The notes beneath the pieces were generated by a model, which saw only the letters and a program-made list of their open reading frames with translations, was not told the DNA's origin and did no database searches. DNA of 64,000 bases from Hymenobacter fodinae (GTDB lineage Bacteria; Bacteroidota; Bacteroidia; Cytophagales; Hymenobacteraceae), in the NCBI RefSeq assembly GCF_004745825.1, contig NZ_SRLA01000003.1, positions 496,001 to 560,000 of the forward strand. Reading direction: 5' to 3'. Position 1 is the first letter of the stretch. Each line of letters begins with the position of its first letter. This document shows positions 17,770 through 25,826 of the stretch, in pieces. The position numbers and the translations under genes are program-made.

Positions 17770-18396
17770 ATGTCGTTTGATCTGCTGGTCATCTCCCCTC
17801 CTGCGCATCTAGAAGCCGAGCAACAACTGCTGCTGCGGCTCTTCGAAGCTGGTTTGCAAACCTACCACGTCCGCAAACCGGGCTGGTCGGAGTCGGAGCT
17901 AATAGCATACTTGGAGCAGATTCCGGCTCTCTACCATGACCGGTTGGTAGTACACTCACACTACACACTGGCCCTGCAGTTTCCACTCAAAGGCATACAT
18001 CTGACCGAGCGCAGCCGGCGCGCCTCTACTACACCGGCCCTGCTGCGCCAGTTGCCGGGCCGGAGCATTTCCGCCTCGCTCCACACTCTACATGACGTTT
18101 TAAGTCACCGTTGGCCTTACCATTACGTGTTTCTCAGCCCAATTTTTCCGAGCATCAGCAAGCCGGGCTATCAGGCCGACTTCAAGCCCGAAGCCCTGGA
18201 ACACGCGCTAGGCCACTTGCGTGGCCGTAGAGGTTACATCCCGAAAGTTGTGGCGCTGGGCGGCGTCACCCCCACCAACTTGCCTTGGGTGCAACAGGCT
18301 GGTTTTGCGGGGGCAGCCGTGCTGGGCGGCATCTGGCAGGACCCCGATCCGGTGGCCGCTTTTCAGGAGTTGCAAGCAGCCATACTTGGCAGCTAG
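17770..18396 (+). CDS. Thiamine phosphate synthase/TenI family protein (divergent copy)
   Basis: A 208-residue TIM-barrel protein of the ThiE/TenI superfamily: Y-H-V-R-K-P in place of the ThiE Q-L-R-x-K, H-S-H-Y-T-L-A in place of I-N-D-x-x-x-L-A, K-G-I-H-L-T in place of D-G-V-H-L-G, F-L-S-P-I-F-P-S-x-S-K-P-G, and V-V-A-L-G-G-V near the end. The changes at the pyrimidine and Mg-binding positions suggest it is closer to TenI (a thiazole tautomerase or tautomerase-like protein) than to a true thiamine phosphate synthase; a proper ThiE is encoded at 20351-20983. It converges on thiH, and the two stop codons share one CTAG (18393-18396). Confidence 0.75.
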   Translation: MSFDLLVISPPAHLEAEQQLLLRLFEAGLQTYHVRKPGWSESELIAYLEQIPALYHDRLVVHSHYTLALQFPLKGIHLTERSRRASTTPALLRQLPGRSISASLHTLHDVLSHRWPYHYVFLSPIFPSISKPGYQADFKPEALEHALGHLRGRRGYIPKVVALGGVTPTNLPWVQQAGFAGAAVLGGIWQDPDPVAAFQELQAAILGS

Positions 18397-19514
18397 GGTA
18401 CTGGCGTTGCCAACGCCTGGTCCCAATCTTTCCAGACGGGCTCGTACCCTTGGCGCCGGATCATGGCCGCAATTTCGGCGGGGCTGCGCTCGTCGCTGAT
18501 TTCAAATTGCTCCAATGATTCTGGCTCTACCACGTAACCGCCAGGGTTAGTTTTGGAGCCCGCACTAATGGACGTGATACCGAGCTTAATAATATGGTCG
18601 CGGAAGGTGGGCGTTTCGCGGGTCGAAATCGACAATTCCACCTCTTCATTCAACAGCCGATACGCGCAAATCAGCTGCACCAACTCCCTATCTGACATTT
18701 CTACCTTGGGCTGCAACAGGCCTTCCGCCGGCCTCAGCCGCGGGAAGGATAAGCTGTAGCGGGTTTGCCAATAAGTGCGCTCCAGGTAGGCCAGGTGCAG
18801 CGCTGTGAAAAAGCTATCCGTGCGCCAATCTTCTAGGCCAAACAACACGCCCAGCCCCATCTTATGAATGCCCGCCTGGCCTAGCCGGTCGGGCGTATCG
18901 AGGCGGTAGTAGAAGTTCGATTTCTTGCCCTTTGGATGGTGCTTTTTGTAGTCTTCCTGATGGTAGGTTTCCTGATACACCAGCACTGTGTGTAGGCCAT
19001 CGGGGATGAGCCGCTCATAGTCTTCGCGGTCCAGGGGCTGCACCTCCATAGAGATATGCGCGAAGTGAGGCCGCAACGTCTGGATGGCTTTCTGCAGGTA
19101 GTCAACGCCCACGGTTTGGTTGGCTTCGCCGGTTACCAACAACACATGCTCGTAGCCCCACTCCTTCAGCACGGTCGCCTCTTGCAGCATTTCCACGCTG
19201 CTGAGCGTGCGCCGCCGGATCTTGTTATCGAGGCTGAAGCCACAATACGTGCAGATATTCTGGCACTCATTGCTCAGGTACAACGGCACATACAGCTGCA
19301 CCGTGTTGCCGAAACGCTTGCGGGTGAGTTGATTGCTCAACCGAGCCATCTGCTCCAGGTACGGAGCAGCGGCTGGCGAAATCAGCGCCTTGAAATCTTC
19401 CAGTGTACATTTCGGCGCCGCCAACGCCCGCTCTACATCAGCGGCAGTTTTGGCGTAGATACTTGCCTTGACGTCGTCCCAGCGGTGAGCATCGAAGATG
19501 GGGCGGAAGGACAT
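18393..19514 (-). CDS. thiH: 2-iminoacetate synthase ThiH
   Basis: A 373-residue radical SAM enzyme that cleaves tyrosine to 2-iminoacetate (dehydroglycine) and p-cresol, feeding the thiazole ring built by ThiG. The 4Fe-4S/SAM motif C-x-x-x-C-x-x-C is at Cys84, Cys88 and Cys91 (C-Q-N-I-C-T-Y-C). Other ThiH features are L-L-V-T-G-E-A, M-E-V-Q-P-L, V-L-V-Y-Q-E-T-Y, G-V-L-F-G-L-E-D-W and S-x-S-T-R-E-T-P. It is the last gene of the thi operon; its ATG lies 66 bp after thiG. Using ThiH rather than the glycine oxidase ThiO fits with anaerobic-capable or tyrosine-based thiazole synthesis. Confidence 0.96.
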   Translation of the reverse strand: MSFRPIFDAHRWDDVKASIYAKTAADVERALAAPKCTLEDFKALISPAAAPYLEQMARLSNQLTRKRFGNTVQLYVPLYLSNECQNICTYCGFSLDNKIRRRTLSSVEMLQEATVLKEWGYEHVLLVTGEANQTVGVDYLQKAIQTLRPHFAHISMEVQPLDREDYERLIPDGLHTVLVYQETYHQEDYKKHHPKGKKSNFYYRLDTPDRLGQAGIHKMGLGVLFGLEDWRTDSFFTALHLAYLERTYWQTRYSLSFPRLRPAEGLLQPKVEMSDRELVQLICAYRLLNEEVELSISTRETPTFRDHIIKLGITSISAGSKTNPGGYVVEPESLEQFEISDERSPAEIAAMIRRQGYEPVWKDWDQALATPVP

Positions 19515-19580
19515 GATTTAGTTATTATTGTCAGTTGCCATTGAAAGGTGTCAGTTGTATTAACAACCCACTGTGGGCAA

Positions 19581-20354
19581 CTAATCCAGGAAAGATGTGA
19601 GGGGTGAGCTGGCCTCGGCGTGGGCTCTGGGAGCGGCCAGCCGAGCCTCGTAGGCCAGTCGGCCAGCTTCTACAGCTAAGCGGAAGGCATGCGCCATCTG
19701 CACGGGTTGGCCGGCCACAGCAATGGCGGTATTTACTAGCACCGCATCGGCTCCTAGCTCCATAGCAGCGGCGGCGTGCGAGGGCGCCCCGATGCCAGCA
19801 TCTACTACCACCGGCACCCGGCTCTGGTCGATAATAATTTCCAGAAACTCCCGGGTTAGCAGGCCTTTATTAGAGCCGATGGGCGAACCGAGCGGCATCA
19901 CGGCGGCCACCCCCACTTCTTCCAGACGCTTGCACAGCACGGGGTCGGCATGAATGTAGGGTAGCACCACAAAACCCAGCTTTACCAGTTCCTCGGCGGC
20001 TTTCAGGGTCTCTACCGGGTCGGGCAGCAAGTATTTGGGGTCGGGGTGAATCTCAAGCTTGAGCCAGTTGGTTTCCAAGGCCTCACGAGCCAGCTGCGCC
20101 GCAAATACTGCTTCTTTGGCCGTGCGGACGCCGGAAGTGTTGGGCAGCAGCTGAAATTGGGGGTGACTGAGGTGGCCTAGCAGGTCGTCGTGGGCATCGG
20201 TCACGTCGACCCGCTTCAAGGCCACGGTTACCAGCTCCGAGCCGGAGACCAGCAAGGCTTCTTCCATGAGCGGCGCCGAGCTGAACTTGCCGGTGCCAGT
20301 AAACAGGCGCGACGAAAATGTACGCCCGGCAATTACGAGGGGTTGCATGGTCAT
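19581..20354 (-). CDS. thiG: Thiazole synthase ThiG
   Basis: A 257-residue TIM-barrel enzyme that condenses deoxyxylulose phosphate, dehydroglycine and ThiS thiocarboxylate to the thiazole phosphate. The N-terminus P-L-V-I-A-G-R-T-F-S-S-R-L-F-T-G-T-G-K is typical, as are V-T-V-A-L-K-R-V (Schiff-base Lys), L-P-N-T-S-G, E-A-V-F-A-A, K-L-E-I-H, P-L-G-S-P-I-G-S and V-V-D-A-G-I-G-A-P-S-H-A-A. The ATG at 20354 is chosen because it overlaps the thiE stop in an ATGA, indicating translational coupling; longer readings only translate thiE in another frame. An in-frame ATG two codons later (20348) is the alternative. Confidence 0.96.
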   Translation of the reverse strand: MTMQPLVIAGRTFSSRLFTGTGKFSSAPLMEEALLVSGSELVTVALKRVDVTDAHDDLLGHLSHPQFQLLPNTSGVRTAKEAVFAAQLAREALETNWLKLEIHPDPKYLLPDPVETLKAAEELVKLGFVVLPYIHADPVLCKRLEEVGVAAVMPLGSPIGSNKGLLTREFLEIIIDQSRVPVVVDAGIGAPSHAAAAMELGADAVLVNTAIAVAGQPVQMAHAFRLAVEAGRLAYEARLAAPRAHAEASSPLTSFLD

Positions 20355-20983
20355 GAGGAAGTAGGAAGTAGCGTGGGCAAACGCTCCAGAAAAGCCATAG
20401 CCGTAGTTGCGGGGTCGGGCGAGGCGGATATAGCCCCCGATACGGCTACGCCATGTAGGCCAGTGCTCAGCAGCGGAGTAACATCTACCAGGGTAATGCC
20501 GCCAATACCAATGACAGGCGTCGTGATTCCAGCGGCCCGGCACTGAGTAAGCAGAGCGTCATAGCCGTCTAGACCCAGAATTGGGCTAAGCTTTTCCTTG
20601 GTGGTAGTGAAGCGGAACGGCCCTAGGCCTATGTAGTCTACGCCAGCCGCCACCAGTCGCTCAATGTCAGCAAACGTGTTGGCGGTGCCACCGATGATAA
20701 AGTCGGGCCCGAGAATGGCGCGGGCTTCCGTCGGCGACAAGTCTTCTTTACCGAGGTGCACGCCATCGGCCCCAATTTCCAGGGCCAGCTGCGGCTTGTC
20801 GTTGATGATGAGGGTAGCGCCGTAGCGCTGGCACACCTGCTGGGTAGCCAGCGCCCGTTGCTTCCACTCGGCGTAGGCCAGGTTTTTCACGCGCAGCTGC
20901 ACCCATTGCACGCCCCCGGCGCAAGCCTGCTCCGCCTGCTCTGCCGAGGTGGTGATAAACTGTAGGTTACTAATCTGTTTCAT
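20351..20983 (-). CDS. thiE: Thiamine phosphate synthase ThiE
   Basis: A 210-residue enzyme joining HMP pyrophosphate to the thiazole phosphate. It has the ThiE residues W-V-Q-L-R-V-K, T-L-I-I-N-D-K, G-A-D-G-V-H-L-G-K-E-D-L, Y-I-G-L-G-P-F-R-F-T-T-T-K and the phosphate-binding I-G-I-G-G-I and V-A-V-S-G-A-I segments. It starts 9 bp after thiD and overlaps thiG by 4 bp. The usual G-x-S-T/H-T motif reads G-G-T-A-N-T, a conservative variant. Confidence 0.93.
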   Translation of the reverse strand: MKQISNLQFITTSAEQAEQACAGGVQWVQLRVKNLAYAEWKQRALATQQVCQRYGATLIINDKPQLALEIGADGVHLGKEDLSPTEARAILGPDFIIGGTANTFADIERLVAAGVDYIGLGPFRFTTTKEKLSPILGLDGYDALLTQCRAAGITTPVIGIGGITLVDVTPLLSTGLHGVAVSGAISASPDPATTAMAFLERLPTLLPTSS

Positions 20984-20992
20984 TTGATGAGT

Positions 20993-21745
20993 TCAAAAAT
21001 GATAGCCAAGTAGGCTAGGGTTGCTGGCCAACACCCGCGTGGTATACTCCTTCCCCAGCCGGCAAGCTTCTATCAGCGGCTGCCCTTTCGCCAACTCCGC
21101 CGTAATAGCCGCCGACAACACGCAGCCGCTCCCGTGCTTCTCCCCGTTCGGCAGGCGCGGGGCCGTGAAGGAGTGCTGCTGCCCGTTCAGGAATAAAACG
21201 TCCGTGGACTGTGCCCCCTCCTGGTGCCCTCCTTTCAGCAGCACCGGACAAAAGGCACTGACCGCCGCCGCTGCTTCCTCGGCGGAAGTGCTAGGCCACA
21301 GGCGCAGCATCTCGGGTTGGTTAGGCGTGAGCAAGGCTAAGCCAGTGCACACCTCGCGCGCCAGTTCCCGCGGCGGCCCGGCATGAAAGTCGAAACCGGA
21401 GCTGGCTTGCAGCACCGGGTCCCAGACCACCTGTACCCGCGGGTTTTGCTCCCGCAGCCAACTCAAGAGTTGCGGCAGTTGGGTTAGGCTTTCTATAAGG
21501 CCAATTTTCACATGACCGATAGCAAACCGAGTAAACAGCAGCCGCGCCTGCGCCTGCACTTCCGCCTGCGCCACCCAACTTACCCGCTCAAACTGCACAT
21601 CGTTCTGCACCGTCAGAGCCGTGCACACGCCCAGGCCATAGACGCCGAGCGCCTCCATGGTCTTGCTATCGGCCAGCAAGCCGGCCCCTCCACTAGGGTC
21701 GAAACCGGCTATACTCAGGGCGTAAGGGCGAGGCGGCTGTGACAT
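20993..21745 (-). CDS. thiD: Hydroxymethylpyrimidine/phosphomethylpyrimidine kinase ThiD
   Basis: A 250-residue ribokinase-fold kinase that phosphorylates HMP and HMP phosphate. Motifs: S-I-A-G-F-D-P-S-G-G-A-G-L-L-A-D at the N-terminus, T-A-L-T-V-Q-N, V-W-D-P-V-L-Q-A-S-S-G, L-L-T-P-N-Q-P-E, V-L-L-K-G-G-H and the catalytic G-S-G-C-V-L-S-A-A-I (with Cys before the helix and catalytic base region). The ATG at 21745 is only 17 bp from a palindromic repeat that separates it from thiC, so its translation and transcript stability could be affected by that structure. Confidence 0.95.
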   Translation of the reverse strand: MSQPPRPYALSIAGFDPSGGAGLLADSKTMEALGVYGLGVCTALTVQNDVQFERVSWVAQAEVQAQARLLFTRFAIGHVKIGLIESLTQLPQLLSWLREQNPRVQVVWDPVLQASSGFDFHAGPPRELAREVCTGLALLTPNQPEMLRLWPSTSAEEAAAAVSAFCPVLLKGGHQEGAQSTDVLFLNGQQHSFTAPRLPNGEKHGSGCVLSAAITAELAKGQPLIEACRLGKEYTTRVLASNPSLLGYHF

Positions 21746-21761
21746 TTGAAACTTATTTGAC

Positions 21762-21865
21762 CGTCATGCTGAGCTTGCCAAAGCATCTCTACCTCTGGCT
21801 AACTACTGACCTAGGCCTATTGCAACGAAGCGTAAGAGAGATGCTTCGCCAAGCTCAGCATGACG
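21762..21865. repeat. Palindromic repeat element (REP/MITE-like) inside the thi operon
   Basis: A 104-bp element with 29-bp terminal inverted repeats (21762-21790 and 21837-21865; 27 of 29 pair). The arms contain GTCATGCTGAGCTTG and AAGCATCTCT, a type I know as widely repeated in Hymenobacter-like genomes. It fills the gap between thiC and thiD. The loop contains the CCTAGGCC motif. It has no coding capacity, so it is a non-autonomous repeat or a structured RNA element. Confidence 0.75.
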
Positions 21866-21880
21866 TTCTTCTTGGTTTGG

Positions 21881-23752
21881 TTACAGGTAAATCTCGCTGC
21901 CCTTTTCCACGAACTCCCGCGCCTTTTCGGCTAGGCCGTGTGTCAGGGCCTCATCGGGCTGCACGTCCTGCTTGGCGGCAAAGTCGCGGACTTCTTGCGT
22001 GATTTTCATTGAGCAGAAGTGTGGGCCGCACATGGAGCAAAAGTGAGCCACCTTGGCTCCTTCAGCGGGCAGCGTTTCGTCGTGGTACTCGCGGGCCGTG
22101 TCGGGGTCGAGCGACAGGTTGAACTGGTCTTCCCACCGGAACTCGAAGCGGGCTTTGCTCAGGGCATTGTCGCGGTACTGGGCTCCGGGGTGGCCCTTGG
22201 CAAGGTCAGCGGCGTGGGCGGCAATCTTGTAGGCAATAACGCCGTCTTTCACGTCCTGCTTGTTGGGCAGGCCTAGGTGTTCTTTCGGGGTAACGTAGCA
22301 AAGCATGGCCGTACCAAACCAGCCAATCATGGCCGCGCCAATAGCGGAGGTGATATGGTCGTAGCCTGGGGCAATGTCGGTAGTCAGTGGCCCCAGCGTG
22401 TAGAAGGGCGCTTCGTGGCACTCCTTCAACTGCTTGTCCATGTTCTGCTTGATCAGGTGCATGGGCACGTGGCCGGGGCCCTCAATCATTACCTGCACAT
22501 CGTGCGCCCAGGCAATTTTCGTGAGCTCGCCCAGCGTTTCCAGCTCGGCAAACTGGGCTTCGTCGTTGGCATCGGCAATAGAGCCAGGGCGTAGGCCATC
22601 CCCTAGCGAGAAAGCCACGTCGTAGTCCTTCATGATCTGGCAGATTTCCTCGAAGTGGGTGTAGAGGAAGTTCTCCTTATGATGCGCCAGGCACCATTTC
22701 GCCATGATAGAGCCGCCCCGCGATACAATGCCCGTCACGCGCTTAGCCGTGAGCGGAATGTAGGGCAACCGCACGCCAGCGTGAATTGTGAAGTAGTCTA
22801 CGCCCTGCTCAGCCTGCTCGATGAGCGTATCTCGGAACAGCTCCCAGGTCAGGTCTTCGGCCTTGCCATTCACTTTCTCCAGAGCCTGATAAATGGGCAC
22901 GGTGCCCACGGGTACCGGGCAGTTGCGGATAATCCATTCCCGTGTCTCGTGAATATTCTTGCCCGTGCTCAGGTCCATTAGCGTGTCGCCCCCCCAACGG
23001 CAGCTCCACACGGCCTTATCTACCTCCTCCTCAATGCTCGACGTCACAGCCGAGTTACCAATGTTGGTGTTGATCTTCACCAGGAAGTTCCGCCCAATAA
23101 TCATGGGCTCACTTTCCGGGTGGTTGATGTTGGAAGGAATAACAGCCCTGCCGGCTGCTACTTCCTCCCGCACAAACTCCGGTGTGATGTGGCCCTGTGG
23201 CGTATTGGCCCCGAAGCTGTGCCCCTGGTGCTGCACTTTCAGCGCATCATCGGCCGCCAGAGCATCAATCCGCTGGTTTTCCCGGATGGCAATGTATTCC
23301 ATTTCCGGCGTGATAATGCCCTGCTTGGCGTAGTGCAGCTGACTAACGTTTCGGCCTTCTTTGGCCCGGTAAGGCCGCCGGATGTGCTCAAAGCGCAGGT
23401 GATCCAACGAGGCATCGGCGGCCCGCTGCCGTCCATATTCTGACGTGGTGCCAGGCAATTCTTCCACGTCGCCGCGCTCCAGAATCCAGGGCTCCCGCAG
23501 GCGGGGTAAGCCTTTCTTCAGGTCAATTTGAATGTTGGGGTCGGTGTAGGGGCCGCTGGTGTCGTAGACCGTTACGGGTGGGTTTCGCTCAGTGGGGTTC
23601 GTGAAATCGAACTTGCGCTGGGTGTCGCTGAGGGTGATTTCGCGCATGGCCACCTGAATATTGTGCAGCTGGCCGGGCACATAAATCTTGCGTGAGCCGG
23701 TTAGGGGCGCACGTTCCACCAACGTTTGCTGGGGGGCATGGTCTTTTTTCAT
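21881..23752 (-). CDS. thiC: Phosphomethylpyrimidine synthase ThiC
   Basis: A 623-residue radical SAM enzyme that rearranges aminoimidazole ribotide to HMP phosphate. Typical blocks are G-S-R-K-I-Y-V-P-G, Y-D-T-S-G-P-Y-T-D, I-T-P-E-M-E-Y-I-A-I-R-E-N, I-I-G-R-N-F-L-V-K-I-N-T-N-I-G-N-S-A-V-T-S-S-I, R-G-G-S-I-M-A-K-W, S-L-G-D-G-L-R-P-G and E-G-P-G-H-V-P. The C-terminal cluster motif is C-S-M-C-G-P-H-F-C. The ATG at 23752 is chosen since the 20 residues that could precede it are not conserved. It is second in the operon, 117 bp after thiS, and the palindromic repeat follows it. Confidence 0.97.
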   Translation of the reverse strand: MKKDHAPQQTLVERAPLTGSRKIYVPGQLHNIQVAMREITLSDTQRKFDFTNPTERNPPVTVYDTSGPYTDPNIQIDLKKGLPRLREPWILERGDVEELPGTTSEYGRQRAADASLDHLRFEHIRRPYRAKEGRNVSQLHYAKQGIITPEMEYIAIRENQRIDALAADDALKVQHQGHSFGANTPQGHITPEFVREEVAAGRAVIPSNINHPESEPMIIGRNFLVKINTNIGNSAVTSSIEEEVDKAVWSCRWGGDTLMDLSTGKNIHETREWIIRNCPVPVGTVPIYQALEKVNGKAEDLTWELFRDTLIEQAEQGVDYFTIHAGVRLPYIPLTAKRVTGIVSRGGSIMAKWCLAHHKENFLYTHFEEICQIMKDYDVAFSLGDGLRPGSIADANDEAQFAELETLGELTKIAWAHDVQVMIEGPGHVPMHLIKQNMDKQLKECHEAPFYTLGPLTTDIAPGYDHITSAIGAAMIGWFGTAMLCYVTPKEHLGLPNKQDVKDGVIAYKIAAHAADLAKGHPGAQYRDNALSKARFEFRWEDQFNLSLDPDTAREYHDETLPAEGAKVAHFCSMCGPHFCSMKITQEVRDFAAKQDVQPDEALTHGLAEKAREFVEKGSEIYL

Positions 23753-23869
23753 CAGAAAAAATGTGGGATGAGTGTGACAGCGGCCACTTGGCCTGTCGTT
23801 TGGGCGTAGCAAGCCATCTGGCTTGGCTCTAGTCTTCAGTAACCGTCCTGCCGACTTTCTAGAGGACTG

Positions 23870-24073
23870 TTATCCGCCTTGCGTAGCTCGGATAATCGTG
23901 ACGCGGTCGTTGGATTGCAGGGCATAGCTGGCCCATTCGGGCTGGGCCACCACCGTATCGTTCACGGCCACGGCTAGGCCACGCTTGCCGGCCAGTTGCA
24001 GGTCGGTCATTACCTCCGCCACGGTGCGCACTTCCGCGGCCTCCTGCGGCATATTGTTGACATAGTAGATCAT
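23870..24073 (-). CDS. thiS: Sulfur carrier protein ThiS
   Basis: A 67-residue ubiquitin-fold protein ending in Q-G-G, the Gly-Gly terminus that is adenylylated and converted to a thiocarboxylate as sulfur donor to ThiG. The core V-A-V-N-D-x-V-V and R-V-T-I-I-R-A-T-Q-G-G matches ThiS. It is the first gene of the operon, directly behind the TPP riboswitch (92 bp). The activating enzyme ThiF is not in this operon. Confidence 0.93.
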   Translation of the reverse strand: MIYYVNNMPQEAAEVRTVAEVMTDLQLAGKRGLAVAVNDTVVAQPEWASYALQSNDRVTIIRATQGG

Positions 24074-24165
24074 TCAACTATCCGTTAGTTGACAGAAAAT
24101 CAGACTATAAACAATAGGCAGCGAGGCCCACGACCACACCTGTGGCCGCAATGCACTCTGGTACT

Positions 24166-24238
24166 TTTCCCTTCGCAGGTATCAGCCTGATCAGGTTCAA
24201 AGGGTATCATCTCAGTCCTGGCTAGCAGGACACCCCTA
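24166..24238 (-). promoter_or_regulatory. TPP riboswitch (THI element)
   Basis: On the minus strand this region reads the THI-box core: GGGGTGTCC, a variable stem, CTGAGATGATACCC, TTTGAACCTGATC, then a variable stem and GCGAAGGGAA. These are the pyrimidine- and pyrophosphate-sensing helices of the thiamine pyrophosphate aptamer. It sits 92 nt before the thiS start, so TPP binding should switch off the whole thiS-C-D-E-G-H operon, by hiding the thiS start or by early termination; no strong terminator is seen in the gap, which favours translational control. Confidence 0.95.
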
Positions 24239-24603
24239 AAGTTTACGGCGCTAACATAGGCGGTCATTCGACAACCGCCAAATAAATAATTCCGGCTTGC
24301 GAGAGACTAACTTATCCAACCACCCCGAAAAACAACCTAGCACAATCTGTCTGCGAAGCTTCTAGGCCACTATTTAACCGCATAACTCAAACATTAAAAG
24401 CCCCGCCTTCATGTAAGGTGGGGCTTTTTTTGCCTGTTGTTCTACTGGCCTAGCGCCAACAGCTTGTGCGGTAACTTCCTGTTTGGCATCCATCTTAGGC
24501 TTAGGAACCTGAGCTCTCAGCCTAGGCCACAAAAAAGGGCGGGGAAGCTACGGCCGCCAAACCTGCTCCCCCACCCATGCTGCTCTAGGCAGCTATTTTC
24601 GGC
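24239..24603. other. Spacer between the thi operon leader and asnA
   Basis: No gene is seen. The right part of this spacer carries the terminator hairpin at 24397-24431. The thi operon promoter must lie on the minus strand between 24239 and about 24330; the best candidate, TAAGTTAG near 24310-24330, is a poor match to TAnnTTTG. Confidence 0.4.
24397..24431. terminator. Terminator downstream of asnA (two-way)
   Basis: AAAGCCCCGCCTT pairs with AAGGTGGGGCTTT (one G-U) around a 4-5 nt loop. T tracts follow on both strands (TTTTTTT on plus, TTTTAATG on minus). The only gene reading toward it is asnA, about 170 bp away. Confidence 0.7.
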
Positions 24604-25611
24604 TTACAACAGGCCTACGCCGGTGCCAGCCAATTTTTCGCGCACTGCTTCGGGCCAGATGCTTACTTGCACTTCGCCAATGTGCCCCTTGCGCAACATG
24701 AACATGCACACCCGGCTCTGCCCGATACCGCCACCGATGCTCTGAGGCAGCTCATCCTTCAGCAGGCGCGAGTGGAACGACAGCTCCTGCCGATCCTCGC
24801 AGCCACGTAAAGCCAGCTGGCGCACTAAGGCGTGCTTATCAACCCGAATACCCATCGAGGAAACCTCAAATGAGGTTTGCAGCACTGGGTGCCAGAGCAG
24901 GATGTCGCCGTTCAGACCGCGGTAGCCAGCCGCCGTTTCGGTGCTCCAGTCGTCGTAGTCGGGGGCACGACCATCATGGGGCTCGCCGTGGCTCAGCTCT
25001 CCTCCAATGCCCATCAGGAATACAGCGCCGTACTGTTTCACTGCCTCGTGCTCCCGCTCCTTAGGCGTGAGCGTGGGGTACTGCTTGAGTAGGTCCTCAG
25101 CGTGCAGGAACGTGATGCGCTCCGGCAACACGGGTGTAATCTCTGGATACTCGGCAGCAATGCGAGCCTCCGTGGTGCGTAGGGCCTGGTAAATGCGCTC
25201 CACTGTGGCTTGCAGAAACTCTACGGTGCGCTGCTCCGGCTGTATGTGCTTTTCCCAGTCCCACTGATCTACGTAGATAGAATGAATGGGCGAGTAATCT
25301 TCATCGGGGCGCAGGGCGCGCATATCGGTCAGTAAGCCGCGGCCGGCTTCAATACCCAGTTCTTGCAGGCGTACCCGCTTCCACTTTGCCAGAGAATGTA
25401 CCACCACTGCGCGGCGCTCACCCAGGGCCTTGATCGGGAAGCCAACCGGGCGCTCAATACCGTTCAGGTCGTCGTTGATGCCGGTACCGTCAAGCACGGC
25501 AATCGGCGACGACACTTTGCTGAGTTGCAATTGCGAAGACAATTCCTTAGCGAATGTCTCTTTCACAAAGCTGATGGCTTCCTCGGTTTTCAATAATTCC
25601 TGCGCAGTCAT
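24604..25611 (-). CDS. asnA: Aspartate--ammonia ligase AsnA
   Basis: A 335-residue ammonia-dependent asparagine synthetase of the class II aminoacyl-tRNA-synthetase fold, making asparagine from aspartate, ammonia and ATP. Characteristic segments: V-S-S-P-I-A-V-L-D-G-T-G-I-N-D-D-L-N-G, V-V-H-S-L-A-K-W-K-R, A-L-R-P-D-E-D-Y-S-P-I-H-S-I-Y-V-D-Q-W-D-W-E, F-L-M-G-I-G-G, H-G-E-P-H-D-G-R-A-P-D-Y-D-D-W and the C-terminal S-I-G-G-G-I-G-Q-S-R. Length is normal. The start ATG at 25611 follows about 160 nt after a terminator that is itself preceded by an Asn-rich leader peptide, so expression is probably set by asparaginyl-tRNA supply. Confidence 0.97.
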   Translation of the reverse strand: MTAQELLKTEEAISFVKETFAKELSSQLQLSKVSSPIAVLDGTGINDDLNGIERPVGFPIKALGERRAVVVHSLAKWKRVRLQELGIEAGRGLLTDMRALRPDEDYSPIHSIYVDQWDWEKHIQPEQRTVEFLQATVERIYQALRTTEARIAAEYPEITPVLPERITFLHAEDLLKQYPTLTPKEREHEAVKQYGAVFLMGIGGELSHGEPHDGRAPDYDDWSTETAAGYRGLNGDILLWHPVLQTSFEVSSMGIRVDKHALVRQLALRGCEDRQELSFHSRLLKDELPQSIGGGIGQSRVCMFMLRKGHIGEVQVSIWPEAVREKLAGTGVGLL

Positions 25612-25772
25612 GGCAATTATTTTTTATGGTTTTTTGCAAAAAATGTTTTTCAAAAAGGCACACGAATTCCACTCTCCCCGATGGGAGCTTTTTAGAAATT
25701 CGATACGTATTTGTGCGCGGCAAAACTTATGTTGTTCTGGCAACGCATGAGGTTATCCAGAGCAGTAGGCAC

Positions 25773-25801
25773 AAAAAAAGCCTTCCATGGGTGGAAGGCT
25801 T
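25773..25801 (-). terminator. Attenuator terminator in the asnA leader
   Basis: On the minus strand AAGCCTTCCA and TGGAAGGCTT form a perfect 10-bp stem with loop CCCA, followed by a run of T. It lies 26 nt after the leader-peptide stop and about 160 nt before asnA. The 3' arm sequence TGGAAGGCT also occurs in the leader-peptide codons, so the 5' arm has two possible partners. Confidence 0.85.
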
Positions 25802-25826
25802 AAAAAGAAAATCAATTACTGATTTT

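Noticed and set aside
17770..18396. A redundant thiE copy with full activity
   Set aside because: The residues that bind the pyrimidine and Mg in ThiE are changed, so the TenI-like reading is preferred.
21746..21880. Second riboswitch or small gene between thiC and thiD
   Set aside because: The sequence is almost fully taken up by the palindromic repeat, and the THI-box core is not present.
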